The translations under genes were made by a program, and so were the position numbers. The notes below the pieces were generated by a model that saw only the letters and a program-made list of their open reading frames with translations, was not told the DNA's origin and did not search any database. 64,000 nucleotides of DNA, taken from the NCBI RefSeq assembly GCF_020215665.1, contig NZ_CP084061.1, positions 5,299,001 to 5,363,000 of the forward strand, written 5' to 3'. This document shows, piece by piece, positions 34,459 through 44,013 of the stretch; positions within the stretch are counted from its first letter, which is position 1; each line of letters begins with the position of its first letter. The DNA comes from Blautia parvula. Its GTDB lineage: Bacteria > Bacillota > Clostridia > Lachnospirales > Lachnospiraceae.

Positions 34459-35280
34459 ATGTTAAAGATTGGAGATTTCTCAAAGCTGTCGAGAATCAGT
34501 ATCCGCATGCTGCGGCATTACGATGAAACAGGCCTGTTAAAGCCGGGAAAGGTGGATGCGTTTACCGGATACCGGTACTATGAAGAATCCCAGCTTCTGG
34601 ACGCAGAGCGTATTCAGGTGCTGAAGAATATGGGCTTTGGCCTGTCCGTGATCCGGGAGATCATGGGAAAGTATGCAGACGCGGAGGAGCTTAAGCATTT
34701 CCTGGAGATCAAGAGGCAGGAAACCGCGGAACAGGAGCAGATACTGAGGCAGCGGAAACATCTGATCGACAGTACCATTGAATGGATGAGAAAGGATGGA
34801 AGCATTATGGGATATGATGTAAGTCTGAAGACGCTGCCGAAACGGTATGTAGCCAGTGTACGTCAGGTCATTCCTGCCTATGAGGAGGAGGGAAGACTGT
34901 GGCATATCATGAGGGATGAGACGGCAGATATGGAGCTGCGCTTTGACAGCCCCTGCTATGACATGGCTGTCTTTTATGACGGGGATTATAAGGAGAGCGA
35001 TGTGGATGTGGAGGTACAGCGGACGGTCATCGGCACATACCGGGATACCGAACATGTAAAATTTAAGACCATGCCCTCAGTGCAGTATGCAGGCGCGGTT
35101 TTTCAGGGACGGTATGAAAAGATCACCCGGGTAAACGAAGCTGTGGCCAGGTGGTGCGCGGATAACGGATATGAGTTTGACGGGGTGGGATTTAACATTT
35201 ACCACGTGGGACCAAAGGATACAGAGAATCCGGAGGAATTTGTGACGGAGGTTTGTTATCCGGTAAAAAAGAAACAGTAA
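34459..35280 (+). CDS. MerR-family regulator with GyrI-like effector domain
   Basis: A 273-residue activator. Residues 1-70 are the MerR winged helix (ISIRMLRHYDETGLL and GYRYYEESQL), 75-110 the dimer coiled coil, and about 120-270 a GyrI/Rob-type ligand domain (PKRYVASVRQVIPAYEEE). This layout is that of BmrR-type multidrug sensors. The ATG at 34459 has AAGGTGG; the GTG at 34450 is unlikely. No efflux gene adjoins downstream, so apart from its own promoter, its target is unknown. Confidence 0.9.
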   Translation: MLKIGDFSKLSRISIRMLRHYDETGLLKPGKVDAFTGYRYYEESQLLDAERIQVLKNMGFGLSVIREIMGKYADAEELKHFLEIKRQETAEQEQILRQRKHLIDSTIEWMRKDGSIMGYDVSLKTLPKRYVASVRQVIPAYEEEGRLWHIMRDETADMELRFDSPCYDMAVFYDGDYKESDVDVEVQRTVIGTYRDTEHVKFKTMPSVQYAGAVFQGRYEKITRVNEAVARWCADNGYEFDGVGFNIYHVGPKDTENPEEFVTEVCYPVKKKQ

Positions 35281-35291
35281 CAGGTGATGCG

Positions 35292-35320
35292 GGAGCTTCC
35301 TTTTTGAGGAAGCTCCTTTT
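35292..35320 (+). terminator. Terminator after the MerR gene
   Basis: GGAGCTTCC and GGAAGCTCC form a perfect 9-bp stem with a loop of TTTTTGA, followed by TTTT. Confidence 0.9.
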
Positions 35321-35342
35321 GCTTTCCATACAATGGCATTCC

Positions 35343-35389
35343 ATATTAATAATTAATTAATATGCATTCATATTTCCTTATGTTATAAT
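35343..35389 (+). promoter_or_regulatory. Promoter and AT-rich dyad of the surface polymer operon
   Basis: An extended -10 box (TGTTATAAT, 35381-35389) lacks a good -35. Just upstream, ATATTAAT-AATTA-ATTAATAT (35343-35363) is a perfect 8-5-8 dyad flanked by direct GCATTC copies. A weak promoter with an operator at the -35 position fits a regulated operon. No c-di-GMP riboswitch was recognised in the leader. Confidence 0.55.
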
Positions 35390-35454
35390 GAAATTGTTTT
35401 GAAATTATATAAAATTTAATTTTAATCCAATAGAGTAAGAAGCAGGAGGTAATC

Positions 35455-36363
35455 ATGGCAGGTGGAAGAAAAGCCGTGGTTTTTTTGGCACTCTGTATTC
35501 TGATCTGCTGCGTGGGAGGCTGCCAAAATGACAGAAAAGACGTGGAAGTAAAAGTTTGTAAAACCAGTATTTTTTCATGGGAAGAGGAATACATGCTTCC
35601 GGGTGCGGAGGAAGAGGTGCAGAAGGCTATGGAAATGCTGGATTGTGAGGCCATATACCAGCAGGTTCCGGCAGATACGGATATGGATGTGATAAAAGAT
35701 TATCTGAGACGCCGCAGAAAGGCAGGCCAGGATGTCTACTATCTGGCCGGGGACTCAAAGTGGGCAGTTCAGAAAAGCGGGGAGTCCATGCTTACGGCTG
35801 TTGATACTGTGGGCAGATGGAATGAAGAGGCGGAAGCGGACGGAGAATTCTGCGGCATTGTGTGGGATGTGGAACCCTATCTTTTGGAGCGGTGGGACAC
35901 AGATCCGGTCACGGTAATGGCGCAGTTTGTGCAGAACGCCGCCAAAGCGTATGAGGCGGCAGAGAAGCGGAATCTGCTTGTGATCCTCTGCATCCCCAAT
36001 TTTTACGATTCCATGGGTCTTGAACAGTCACTGGAGAAGCTGATCCGGACGGGCTGTGACGCTGTAGCTGTCATGAATTATGATAAAACAGATGAGGCGG
36101 GCCAGATATGGGGCGAAGCAGAGATCGCGGAAAAATACGGAAAGGGAATCATCCATATTACGGAAATGCAGAGGCCCGGCACCCATGATCTGGAACCCAA
36201 GAACACCTATTACGAAGACGGGATAGAAGCAGTTAAAGAGAGCTGGGAGCATCTCAGGGAGGAGATACCAAATGAGAATCTGGGATTTTCCTGGCACTAT
36301 CTGAAACCGGTGCTGGAACTGCTGGAGTTGGACACATTCCAGGAGAAAGGGGAAAATACATGA
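35455..36363 (+). CDS. Lipoprotein, putative TIM-barrel glycosidase-like
   Basis: A 302-residue exported lipoprotein with a signal peptide ending in the lipobox VGGC (Cys at about residue 22). The mature part has alternating strands and helices; GIVWDVEPYLLERW near residue 138 and VAVMNYDKT near 205 recall glycoside hydrolase barrels (acidic residues on strand ends), but no family match is certain. It is the first gene of an eight-gene operon and overlaps the VTC-type gene by ATGA. It may process or bind the polymer made by this operon. AGGAGGT precedes the start. Confidence 0.65.
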   Translation: MAGGRKAVVFLALCILICCVGGCQNDRKDVEVKVCKTSIFSWEEEYMLPGAEEEVQKAMEMLDCEAIYQQVPADTDMDVIKDYLRRRRKAGQDVYYLAGDSKWAVQKSGESMLTAVDTVGRWNEEAEADGEFCGIVWDVEPYLLERWDTDPVTVMAQFVQNAAKAYEAAEKRNLLVILCIPNFYDSMGLEQSLEKLIRTGCDAVAVMNYDKTDEAGQIWGEAEIAEKYGKGIIHITEMQRPGTHDLEPKNTYYEDGIEAVKESWEHLREEIPNENLGFSWHYLKPVLELLELDTFQEKGENT

Positions 36364-37055
36364 GAGAAGTATTGCGTCAGGAGAAGAAGTATCTGATGTC
36401 ATATGATCAGTTCAGAAGGCTGGACAACACATTTGAGAAAGTACTGCATCCGGATCCCCACAACGGGGTGAGCGGATATGCTGTCCGAAGCCTGTATTTT
36501 GATACACTGCAGGAAAGGGATTTTTACGAGAAGGAAGACGGGCTGGAGATCCGCAGAAAGATCCGTCTGCGGACCTATTCGCCCACCTCTGATTTTGCTA
36601 TGCTGGAAATGAAGCAGAAGCAGGGGGATAATCAGAAAAAGAGGTCTCTGCGCGTATCCAGAGAAGATGCCATAGAACTGTCCCGGGGCAGGTACGGGTG
36701 TCTGCTTAAGTATGAGGACCCCTTTGCAAAGGAATGCTACGGGCTTATGAATATGATGCTGTACCGTCCGAAATCCATTGTGGAGTACCAGAGAAAAGCC
36801 TATATAGCAAGTGAAAATAAGACCCGCATCACCTTTGACTTTGATATCAAAGCCACGGAAAGTGACTTCCGCATTTTTGCGGCAGATCTGAACCAGAATC
36901 CTGTGATGGATAAATACCTGGTGGTGATGGAAGTAAAATACAGCGGTTTTATGCTGAGTTATATTAAACAGATGGTTAGCTTGGAGGGAAAAAGCCCACT
37001 TTCCGTGAGCAAATACAGTCTTTCCAGAAGCGCCAGCCTTCATTTTTTATTCTGA
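36360..37055 (+). CDS. Polyphosphate polymerase (VTC) domain protein
   Basis: A 231-residue cytoplasmic protein of the VTC-type triphosphate tunnel fold. The tunnel residues are seen in strand order: RQEKKYLM, IRRKIRLRTY, MLEMKQK, KKRSLRV, YQRKAYI, RITFDFDI, VMEVKYSG and SKYSLS, so the catalytic basic and acidic set looks complete. Eukaryotic VTC4 makes polyphosphate; the bacterial CotH/DUF4956-linked members are of unproven product. Its genomic neighbours DUF4956 and CotH form the common trio. Confidence 0.88.
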   Translation: MREVLRQEKKYLMSYDQFRRLDNTFEKVLHPDPHNGVSGYAVRSLYFDTLQERDFYEKEDGLEIRRKIRLRTYSPTSDFAMLEMKQKQGDNQKKRSLRVSREDAIELSRGRYGCLLKYEDPFAKECYGLMNMMLYRPKSIVEYQRKAYIASENKTRITFDFDIKATESDFRIFAADLNQNPVMDKYLVVMEVKYSGFMLSYIKQMVSLEGKSPLSVSKYSLSRSASLHFLF

Positions 37056-37096
37056 CATACAGCAGCCGGGCTGCAGAAAGAGAGGAAAAAGCATAA

Positions 37097-37774
37097 ATGA
37101 AAAATTATCTTTATTCTATGTTTGAGGAGACAGGTTCTCTGAATACAGAGCAGATCATTCTGAATATACTCGTAGCGGTGATTCTCGGAGGCGTTATTTA
37201 CCTGTCCTATTATTTCACCCATGCAGGCGGAGTGTATTCCAAAAAATTCAATGTGTCCCTCATAACCCTTACGGTCTTAACCGCCACTGTCATGACGGTT
37301 ATAGGCAACAACATTGCCCTGTCCCTCGGTATGGTAGGTGCGCTGTCCATTGTGAGATTCAGGACGGCGATCAAGGATTCCCGGGATACTACTTATATTT
37401 TCTGGACCATCATTGTGGGAATCTGCTGCGGTGTGGGCGATTATGTGGTGGCCTGTGTGGGCAGCGGTGTGGTGTTCCTGGTCCTGTTGGTTCTGGGAAG
37501 AGTGAAAAACGACAACAGGATCCTTCTCATCATCCGGGGCGCGAGGAATATGGAGCGCAGGATGGAAGCCATTGTATTTGACTATTTTGAGGCAAAGGCC
37601 ATGCTGAGAGTCAAGAACACAAGCCGGGAATCCATTGAGCTTATATATGAGATGCCCAGAAAGATATATCTTCTCTCCAATAAAAAGGAGAAGAGTATTG
37701 CGGAGATGCTGTATGAACTGGAATCTATCGAATATGTCAATATTGTAACTCAGAATGATGAGATCAGCGGGTAA
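37097..37774 (+). CDS. DUF4956 membrane protein
   Basis: A 225-residue protein with about four membrane helices (about 19-42, 54-72, 95-113 and 116-135), and a C-terminal cytosolic part of about 85 residues with an alpha-beta pattern. The signature LGMVGALSIVRFRTAI-DSRDT between helices 2 and 3 defines the DUF4956 family, always near VTC and CotH genes. Function unknown; it may channel or anchor the polymerase. Six bases separate it from the CotH gene. Confidence 0.88.
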   Translation: MKNYLYSMFEETGSLNTEQIILNILVAVILGGVIYLSYYFTHAGGVYSKKFNVSLITLTVLTATVMTVIGNNIALSLGMVGALSIVRFRTAIKDSRDTTYIFWTIIVGICCGVGDYVVACVGSGVVFLVLLVLGRVKNDNRILLIIRGARNMERRMEAIVFDYFEAKAMLRVKNTSRESIELIYEMPRKIYLLSNKKEKSIAEMLYELESIEYVNIVTQNDEISG

Positions 37775-37779
37775 CAACA

Positions 37780-39228
37780 ATGAAAAGTAAATGGTTATAC
37801 GTGGGAGCAGTTCTGCTGTCACTGCTTGCAGTGCTGGGAATCGCGAAATTCATAGAACCTGAGAATGTGAGGGTACAGCAGCATCTGTCTTACAATACAG
37901 AGGTAGAGGACACCAATCTGTCCATAGAACCGTCCTCCTTTTCCTCCCGCCTTCCGGTGGTCAGCATTGAGACAGGCGGGCAGGCCATACCGGGAAGACC
38001 GGAGGAGGGCCAGAAAGTAAGCCAGGTGAAGAATACCTTTATCCATGCAGAGATGAAGATCATGGAAAATAAAGGGGAGCTAAATACTCTGCAGGACACG
38101 CCCCAGGTGGAGTCAGATATACAGATCCGTGTCAGGGGAAATTCCTCCCGGCTGTTTGATAAGCCCGGGTATCTGTTTAAATTCACGGATGAGGACGGCA
38201 TGGACAAGGGATATGAGGTTATGGGAATGGAAAAGGACAGTACCTGGGTACTGCACGGCCCTTATCTGGATAAGACCCTGATGCGGAATTATATGTGGTA
38301 TAACCTCTCGGGCCAGATCATGGAATGGGCACCGGATGTGCGTTTTTGCGAGGTGTTCTTGAACGATAAATACCAGGGCGTATACGTGATGGCAGAACAG
38401 ATCAGTGTAGGGGAAGGCAGAGTAGAGGTGACTGAGTATGACGGGAAATCCAATGCCTCCAGCTATATTGTCTGTGTGGACAGGGAGAGTGTCAATGATG
38501 TGGATTATCTGGATAACTTCACAGAGTACGCAAGGCGGATGACGAGCAAGGTGGAGGTTAAATATCCGGGTGCCAGAAAGCTGACACCGGAGATCACGGA
38601 TTATATCAGCCGGGATTTTTCAGAGTTTGAGAAGTCCCTGTATTCGTATGATTATACATCCAGGCGCTATGGCTATCGGAACTTTATAGACGTAGATAAT
38701 TTTGTGGATTATTTCATTATCAATGAGGTGACGCAGAATACAGATGCCGGTATTTTTTCCACCTATTTTTACAAGGATATATCGGGTAAGCTGAAGACAG
38801 CGGTCTGGGATTTTAACAACTGTTGTGATAACTACATGGAATACCAGCAGTCCATGGCAGGTTTTTTTATGCAGAACAGAACATGGTTTTTCATGCTTGC
38901 CAAGGATGAGGCGTTTACCGAAAAGGTGATCGACAGATACAGAGAACTCAGAAAAGGGATACTCAGCGATGACCATGTAAAGGCATATATGGAAGAGGTA
39001 CAGGAATACCTGGGATGTGCTATAGACCGAAATTTCCAGGTATGGGGATATACCTTCGAACCGCAGAACGACCTTCTGAAAGGGGAAGGGCGGCAGATCA
39101 GCTCTTATGATGAGGCAGTGGAACAGTATGAAAAACGCCTTGTCAGCCGTATGGGCTGGATGGATAAGCATATAGATGCCCTGTACTCCTACAGCCACGA
39201 GTCTGTCAACAAAAAATTTAATGATTAG
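37780..39228 (+). CDS. CotH kinase family protein
   Basis: A 482-residue exported protein with an N-terminal membrane anchor (about 5-22). The CotH kinase core begins with IRVRGNSSRLFDKPGYLFKF, continues VFLNDKYQGVYVMAEQI and has WDFNNCCDNY near residue 350 as the metal-binding loop. Spore coat CotH is an atypical protein kinase; this one is predicted to act outside the cell, where ATP is scarce, so its natural reaction is uncertain. Fifth-position asparagine (WDFNN) replaces the WDFD often found. It belongs to the surface polymer operon. Confidence 0.88.
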   Translation: MKSKWLYVGAVLLSLLAVLGIAKFIEPENVRVQQHLSYNTEVEDTNLSIEPSSFSSRLPVVSIETGGQAIPGRPEEGQKVSQVKNTFIHAEMKIMENKGELNTLQDTPQVESDIQIRVRGNSSRLFDKPGYLFKFTDEDGMDKGYEVMGMEKDSTWVLHGPYLDKTLMRNYMWYNLSGQIMEWAPDVRFCEVFLNDKYQGVYVMAEQISVGEGRVEVTEYDGKSNASSYIVCVDRESVNDVDYLDNFTEYARRMTSKVEVKYPGARKLTPEITDYISRDFSEFEKSLYSYDYTSRRYGYRNFIDVDNFVDYFIINEVTQNTDAGIFSTYFYKDISGKLKTAVWDFNNCCDNYMEYQQSMAGFFMQNRTWFFMLAKDEAFTEKVIDRYRELRKGILSDDHVKAYMEEVQEYLGCAIDRNFQVWGYTFEPQNDLLKGEGRQISSYDEAVEQYEKRLVSRMGWMDKHIDALYSYSHESVNKKFND

Positions 39229-39255
39229 AATGCGTTGTAACGGAGGAAACATACT

Positions 39256-41412
39256 TTGAAGAAATTTTTGATCGGTGCTGTTTCGCTGATAATTCTGGTT
39301 CTCTTTTTGAACACGGCATATTACCGGTGGGGATTTTATATTGATTTTCGGCCGGACAAAGAACCGGATACTTTTACAACGGTCAGCGGTAAAGAAATCC
39401 TGGTGGATGAAGGAAAAGGGCCCAAGCCATTTGAGATAAAAGGGGTAGATCTGGGTGCCGGAATACCGGGACATTTTGCCACGGAGTATGCCATTGACAA
39501 GGAAACGTATCTGAGATGGTTCCGCATGATCCAGGATATGGGGGCAAATACCATCCGTGTGTATACCATTCTTTCCAGTGATTTTTATGAAGCTGTGTAT
39601 GAATATAACAGGGATAACCCGGAGCCTCTTTACATTATCCACGGGGTATGGGTCAATGATTATATACAGAATTCACACGTGGATGCCTTTGATGATTCCT
39701 TTTTAAAAACTTTTAAGGAGGACTGCAGGACTTTGGTAGATATCATCCACGGCAGGAAGAAAATGAACCTGGGATACAGCACATCCAACGCCAGCGGTTC
39801 CTATACAAAGGATATCTCCCGGTGGGTGCTGGGATATATCATGGGTGTAGAGTGGGAGGATGTGACGGTTGCGTATACGGACCATATGCGCCGGGAGAAC
39901 AGTTCCTACCGGGGGGAGTATATGTATACGACCGAAGATGCCACACCCTTTGAAGCCATGCTGGCAGAGGCCGGTGACCAGATCATCATGTATGAGAGTA
40001 AAAAATATAAAGAACAGCGCCTGGTGGCATTTTCCAACTGGCCTACAACGGACCCCATGGACTATCCGGAGGAGATCAACCAGTTGTTTATGAAATGTGC
40101 ACAGGTGGATGTGGAGCATATTGCCTCCACAGATAAATTTCTTTCCGGTCAGTTTGCGTCCTACCATGTGTATTCCTATTATCCGGACTATCTGAGTCAT
40201 TATGATTCCTGGAAAGAGGAGATACCTTATGCGAAGGACTATCTGCAGGAGGACGGCAGCTATAACACCTACGGAATCTATCTGGAAATGCTGAACCGCC
40301 ATCATACCATGCCTGTGGTCATATCCGAGTTTGGCGTGCCCACGTCAAGAGGCAGGGCACAGCTTGATTTTCACACAGCCCGTTCCCAGGGATATATGTC
40401 GGAGAAAGAGCAGGGAAATGCCCTGGTGTCCAGCTATGAGGACATCAAAAAGGCGGGGTGCGCGGGGAGTATTATCTTCTCCTGGCAGGATGAGTGGTTC
40501 AAGAGAACCTGGAATACCATGGCAAATGTAGACCTGACCAAGACGGCCTATTGGAGTGATTTTCAGACAAATGAACAGTTTTTCGGACTGATGTCCTTTG
40601 ACCCCGGGGAAGAGGAGAGCGTCTGCTATACGGACGGAGACACAGAGGAGTGGAGCAGGGACGATATACTCTCAGAAAACGGAGATTACACCTTGTCCAT
40701 GAAATACGATGAGAAGTTCATCTATTTCCGTATCCACAAGGAGAATCTGGATTTTGAAAATGAGAAAATCTATATTCCGCTGGATATCACGCCCAAGTCA
40801 GGGAGTTATTATGCGGAGGGCGAGGATGTAAAATTTGACCGGCAGGCTGATTTTCTGGTTGTATTGGACGGAAAAGAGAACAGCCGTGTTCTTGTACAGC
40901 AGCGCTATGATGTCTTCCGGGTGGTGTACAGTGAGGCATATGGGGAGGATAACCCGTATTTTGAAGTGCCGGATAAGGATACTCCTGTTTTTGACAAGAT
41001 ATATATGGCACTCCAGATCGGCAATGTGAATGCAGCGGACGAGGAGGATAGGATGTCAGAAAAGTTTGAGACGGGAAGACTTACCTATGGAAACGGAAAT
41101 CCCTACGACCGGGATTACCATTCTGTGTCGGATTTTATTGCCGATGGGGATGATATTGAGATCCGGCTTCCATGGGATCTGCTGAATTTCTCCAATCCAT
41201 CCCAGATGCAGGTCCATGATGATTATTATGAGAACTATGGAATCGAAAATCTGTCCGTGAAAGGGATATATGCCGGAATCGGAACAGAGGCGGGGAAGGA
41301 TAACAGGATTAAAATGAACCGGAAGGAGCTGAAGGGGTGGGGGAAGGATCCCACGTACCATGAACGGCTGAAGCAGTCCTATTATATGATACAGGATATC
41401 TGGAACAGATAA
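39256..41412 (+). CDS. Membrane-anchored glycoside hydrolase-like protein
   Basis: A 718-residue exported protein anchored by one N-terminal helix (about 3-22). Residues about 50-440 form a clan A-type TIM barrel: ANTIRVY early, GYIMGVEWEDV (possible acid/base glutamate) near 200 and VVISEFGVPT near 357 (nucleophile-type glutamate). The C-terminal 280 residues look beta-rich, with a carbohydrate-binding-like pattern. It could trim the polymer made by the adjacent synthase. The TTG at 39256 is taken as the start (GGAGG site, 9 bases ahead). Substrate unknown. Confidence 0.75.
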   Translation: MKKFLIGAVSLIILVLFLNTAYYRWGFYIDFRPDKEPDTFTTVSGKEILVDEGKGPKPFEIKGVDLGAGIPGHFATEYAIDKETYLRWFRMIQDMGANTIRVYTILSSDFYEAVYEYNRDNPEPLYIIHGVWVNDYIQNSHVDAFDDSFLKTFKEDCRTLVDIIHGRKKMNLGYSTSNASGSYTKDISRWVLGYIMGVEWEDVTVAYTDHMRRENSSYRGEYMYTTEDATPFEAMLAEAGDQIIMYESKKYKEQRLVAFSNWPTTDPMDYPEEINQLFMKCAQVDVEHIASTDKFLSGQFASYHVYSYYPDYLSHYDSWKEEIPYAKDYLQEDGSYNTYGIYLEMLNRHHTMPVVISEFGVPTSRGRAQLDFHTARSQGYMSEKEQGNALVSSYEDIKKAGCAGSIIFSWQDEWFKRTWNTMANVDLTKTAYWSDFQTNEQFFGLMSFDPGEEESVCYTDGDTEEWSRDDILSENGDYTLSMKYDEKFIYFRIHKENLDFENEKIYIPLDITPKSGSYYAEGEDVKFDRQADFLVVLDGKENSRVLVQQRYDVFRVVYSEAYGEDNPYFEVPDKDTPVFDKIYMALQIGNVNAADEEDRMSEKFETGRLTYGNGNPYDRDYHSVSDFIADGDDIEIRLPWDLLNFSNPSQMQVHDDYYENYGIENLSVKGIYAGIGTEAGKDNRIKMNRKELKGWGKDPTYHERLKQSYYMIQDIWNR

Positions 41413-41432
41413 AAAACACGAAGGAGGAGACA

Positions 41433-42578
41433 ATGCACATACTTTCAATCAAACCGGAAGTGATTTTATATGTCTATATGGCAAGCTGTGTTGCTGTCCT
41501 TGTGTTTAATGTACTCTACATTTTTATTGACAAGTACAGGGGGCGGCGTCTGGAGCACCAAAGCCTGGAGATGGTAGATGAGATTACGGGACAGATACAG
41601 CAGATGGAAGCCGGCGTTGATGTCCGGGAGGAATATTTTACGGGGCTGATACGGAGGCTGAAAAAACTGGAAAAATTAAGAGCCTTTGAATTATCCATGG
41701 AGGAGATACGAAGACAGATGCCGGCCGGGCGAACGGAAAAGTATCTGGAACAAATGCGCCGGGTTTTTCTGGAATTAGTCCCTGTATATGAGAAAAGGGA
41801 TGAAATTGAGCAGGCTTATTTTGCCAGTCTTGTAGAGAAGTTCGGCATAGACAAAGGTCACACGGCTTATGACGGCCTGATGGATTTTATGATCCGTATG
41901 GTAGTCCACAAGGGTGTCTTCGTCAGGGAGAACGCGCTGAGGGCTCTTTATATGATCGGGAACAAAGAGGCAGTGCTGGCCGCCTGGGAGAAAATGGAGG
42001 ATAATGAGATCTGCCACAGCAAAAAGCTGCTGTCTGACGGGCTTCTTAAATTTACAGGTGACAGGGGAGAACTTGCCCGCCTGCTGTTTGAGCACAGGAG
42101 CAGGTTTGATACCCGGCTGGTACTTCCTGTCATGCAGTTCATCCGGTTTCTGGGTGAGGATTTCCGGAAAGAGTTCCTGGAACTTCTCTCCAAGGAGACA
42201 GTAGATAAGGAAATCCGTCTGGAGGCAGTCCGTTATTTCAGAAAATATCCGTATGAGCCGGTCCGTGCGCTGCTGCAGCGCTTTTTGCAGTACCATGAAT
42301 ATTTGGACTGGGAATATGCCGCGGTTGCGGCCCAGGCTTTGGAATCCTATCCCGGTCCTGATACAGTGGATTGTCTGAAAGAAGGGCTGAAGGCTGTCAA
42401 CTGGTATGTGCGGCTGAACAGCGCGGAGACCCTAATCATGGGTCTTAAAATACCAAAGAAGGATTTATTCGATGTGTATAACGGACGTGACCGTTATGCC
42501 AGAGAGATCCTGAATTATGTCACAGAGAAAATAGAGATCAAAGGCCAGGAAATGGAGCTGAGGGAGACAGATGTTTGA
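41433..42578 (+). CDS. Membrane-anchored HEAT-repeat protein
   Basis: A 381-residue protein with one N-terminal membrane helix (about 11-30) and a cytosolic all-helical body with repeating pairs, such as VFVRENALRALYMIGNKEAV, EIRLEAVRYFRKYP and DWEYAAVAAQALESYP, which look like HEAT/armadillo repeats. It has no catalytic motif and is probably a scaffold for the glycosyltransferase whose gene overlaps its end by 8 bases. AGGAGG precedes the start. Similar helical genes accompany family 2 synthases in other exopolysaccharide operons. Confidence 0.7.
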   Translation: MHILSIKPEVILYVYMASCVAVLVFNVLYIFIDKYRGRRLEHQSLEMVDEITGQIQQMEAGVDVREEYFTGLIRRLKKLEKLRAFELSMEEIRRQMPAGRTEKYLEQMRRVFLELVPVYEKRDEIEQAYFASLVEKFGIDKGHTAYDGLMDFMIRMVVHKGVFVRENALRALYMIGNKEAVLAAWEKMEDNEICHSKKLLSDGLLKFTGDRGELARLLFEHRSRFDTRLVLPVMQFIRFLGEDFRKEFLELLSKETVDKEIRLEAVRYFRKYPYEPVRALLQRFLQYHEYLDWEYAAVAAQALESYPGPDTVDCLKEGLKAVNWYVRLNSAETLIMGLKIPKKDLFDVYNGRDRYAREILNYVTEKIEIKGQEMELRETDV

Positions 42579-44013
42579 GTTTGTTAAGTGTTTTTATACA
42601 GTGGTGGGTGCCCTGTTTGTCATCTACCTGCTGGGCTATTCCACATTTCTTATCGCTTCTGTGATCGCCGGCTCTCTTGACCTGTACAAGGAGAGTAAAA
42701 AGAGACGATACCACAATGAGATCAGCCATGACTATTACGTTCCTGTGTCCATTGTAGTTCCCGCCTATAATGAGGAGGTCACAGTGGTTGACACGGTGAA
42801 ATCCCTGCTCATGATGGATTACAGGCTGTATGAGATCGTTGTCGTGGATGACGGATCAAAGGACGCGACTACCCAGGTACTGCTGGATGCCTTTCATCTG
42901 AAAAAGGTGATGCGGCCTATTAACCGGCAGATCAAATGCAGAAAGGAACAGAATGTATACGAGGCTGTGGTCAATGGGATCAATATCACTTTGGTCCAGA
43001 AGATAAACGGCGGTAAGGCGGATGCCCTGAATATGGGTATCAATGCGTCCAGATACCCGTATTTTATCTGTATGGATGCGGACAGTGTGCTGCAGAAGGA
43101 TTCTCTGAAATATATTGTCCGCCCGGTGCTGGAGGATGACACCATTGTGGCGGTGGGCGGCCTGGTGAGGATATCCAACTGTGCGGTGCTGAGTGAGGGC
43201 GAGCTTGTGGACTATCACATGCCTTGGAACCCCATTGTGGGAATGCAGATACTGGAGTATGACCGCTCTTTCATGGCATCCAGAATCCTTATGGATAAAT
43301 TTAACGGCAACCTGATCATATCCGGGGCGTTCGGACTTTTTAAGAAAGATATGGTCGCCAGCGTGGGCGGTTACGATGCCTCCACTATGGGAGAGGATAT
43401 GGAGCTGGTCGTAAAACTTCATGCCTTCTGCCGTATCAATAAAATACCCTATGGGATACGATACATACCGGACGCGATCTGCTGGAGTCAGTGTCCTTCC
43501 AGTATCGGGGATTTAAAGAAACAGAGGAGAAGATGGTTCTTAGGACTCTTCCAGTGTCTGAACAAACACAGAAGAATGTTCCTGGCACCGGAATTCGGAG
43601 TGGTGGGATACATTTCATATCTGTATTATCTTCTGTATGAACTGCTGTCCCCGTTTATCGAGTTGTTTGGGCTTTTGACCATTGTGCTGGCATATATGGT
43701 GAATCTGATCAATGTGCCTTTTATGATCATGTTTTTCCTGATCTATGCGCTCTATGGAGCGGTTTTGACTATAACGGCGTTTTTTGCCAGGATTTACACG
43801 CAGAATATCAGACTGTCTGTGCTGGATGTGGTGAAGGCTGTCTATCTGTGCATTGCGGAGAGCGTATTTTTCCGGTTTATCCAGGCGTTTACAAGAATGA
43901 CGGCATTTTTCGGATATAAGAAAAAGAAAAATGTTTGGGGACAGATCAAGAGACAGAAGATACAGCTTCATCAGACATCTGAAGAAAAGGGGAAAATGGG
44001 AGATGCGAAATAA
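42571..44013 (+). CDS. Processive family 2 glycosyltransferase
   Basis: A 480-residue integral membrane synthase. One helix (about 8-32) precedes a GT-A domain with SIVVPAYNEE, VVDDGS, the DxD motif ICMDADS (about 168), GED as acceptor-binding acidic box and the QRRRW motif (about 314), the hallmark of processive synthases such as PgaC, cellulose and hyaluronan synthases. Three or more C-terminal helices follow. It should polymerise a beta-linked sugar from a nucleotide donor and move it across the membrane; the sugar is unknown. Centre of the polymer operon, overlapping both neighbours. Confidence 0.9.
   Translation: MFEFVKCFYTVVGALFVIYLLGYSTFLIASVIAGSLDLYKESKKRRYHNEISHDYYVPVSIVVPAYNEEVTVVDTVKSLLMMDYRLYEIVVVDDGSKDATTQVLLDAFHLKKVMRPINRQIKCRKEQNVYEAVVNGINITLVQKINGGKADALNMGINASRYPYFICMDADSVLQKDSLKYIVRPVLEDDTIVAVGGLVRISNCAVLSEGELVDYHMPWNPIVGMQILEYDRSFMASRILMDKFNGNLIISGAFGLFKKDMVASVGGYDASTMGEDMELVVKLHAFCRINKIPYGIRYIPDAICWSQCPSSIGDLKKQRRRWFLGLFQCLNKHRRMFLAPEFGVVGYISYLYYLLYELLSPFIELFGLLTIVLAYMVNLINVPFMIMFFLIYALYGAVLTITAFFARIYTQNIRLSVLDVVKAVYLCIAESVFFRFIQAFTRMTAFFGYKKKKNVWGQIKRQKIQLHQTSEEKGKMGDAK

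Noticed and set aside
35281-35454. c-di-GMP riboswitch in the polymer operon leader
   Set aside because: The GEMM-type conserved core was not recognised; the region is taken up by a terminator, a dyad and a promoter.
38620-39642. 340-codon minus-strand open frame across two genes
   Set aside because: It spans the end of the CotH gene and the start of the glycosidase-like gene in antisense and has no ribosome site or known motif.
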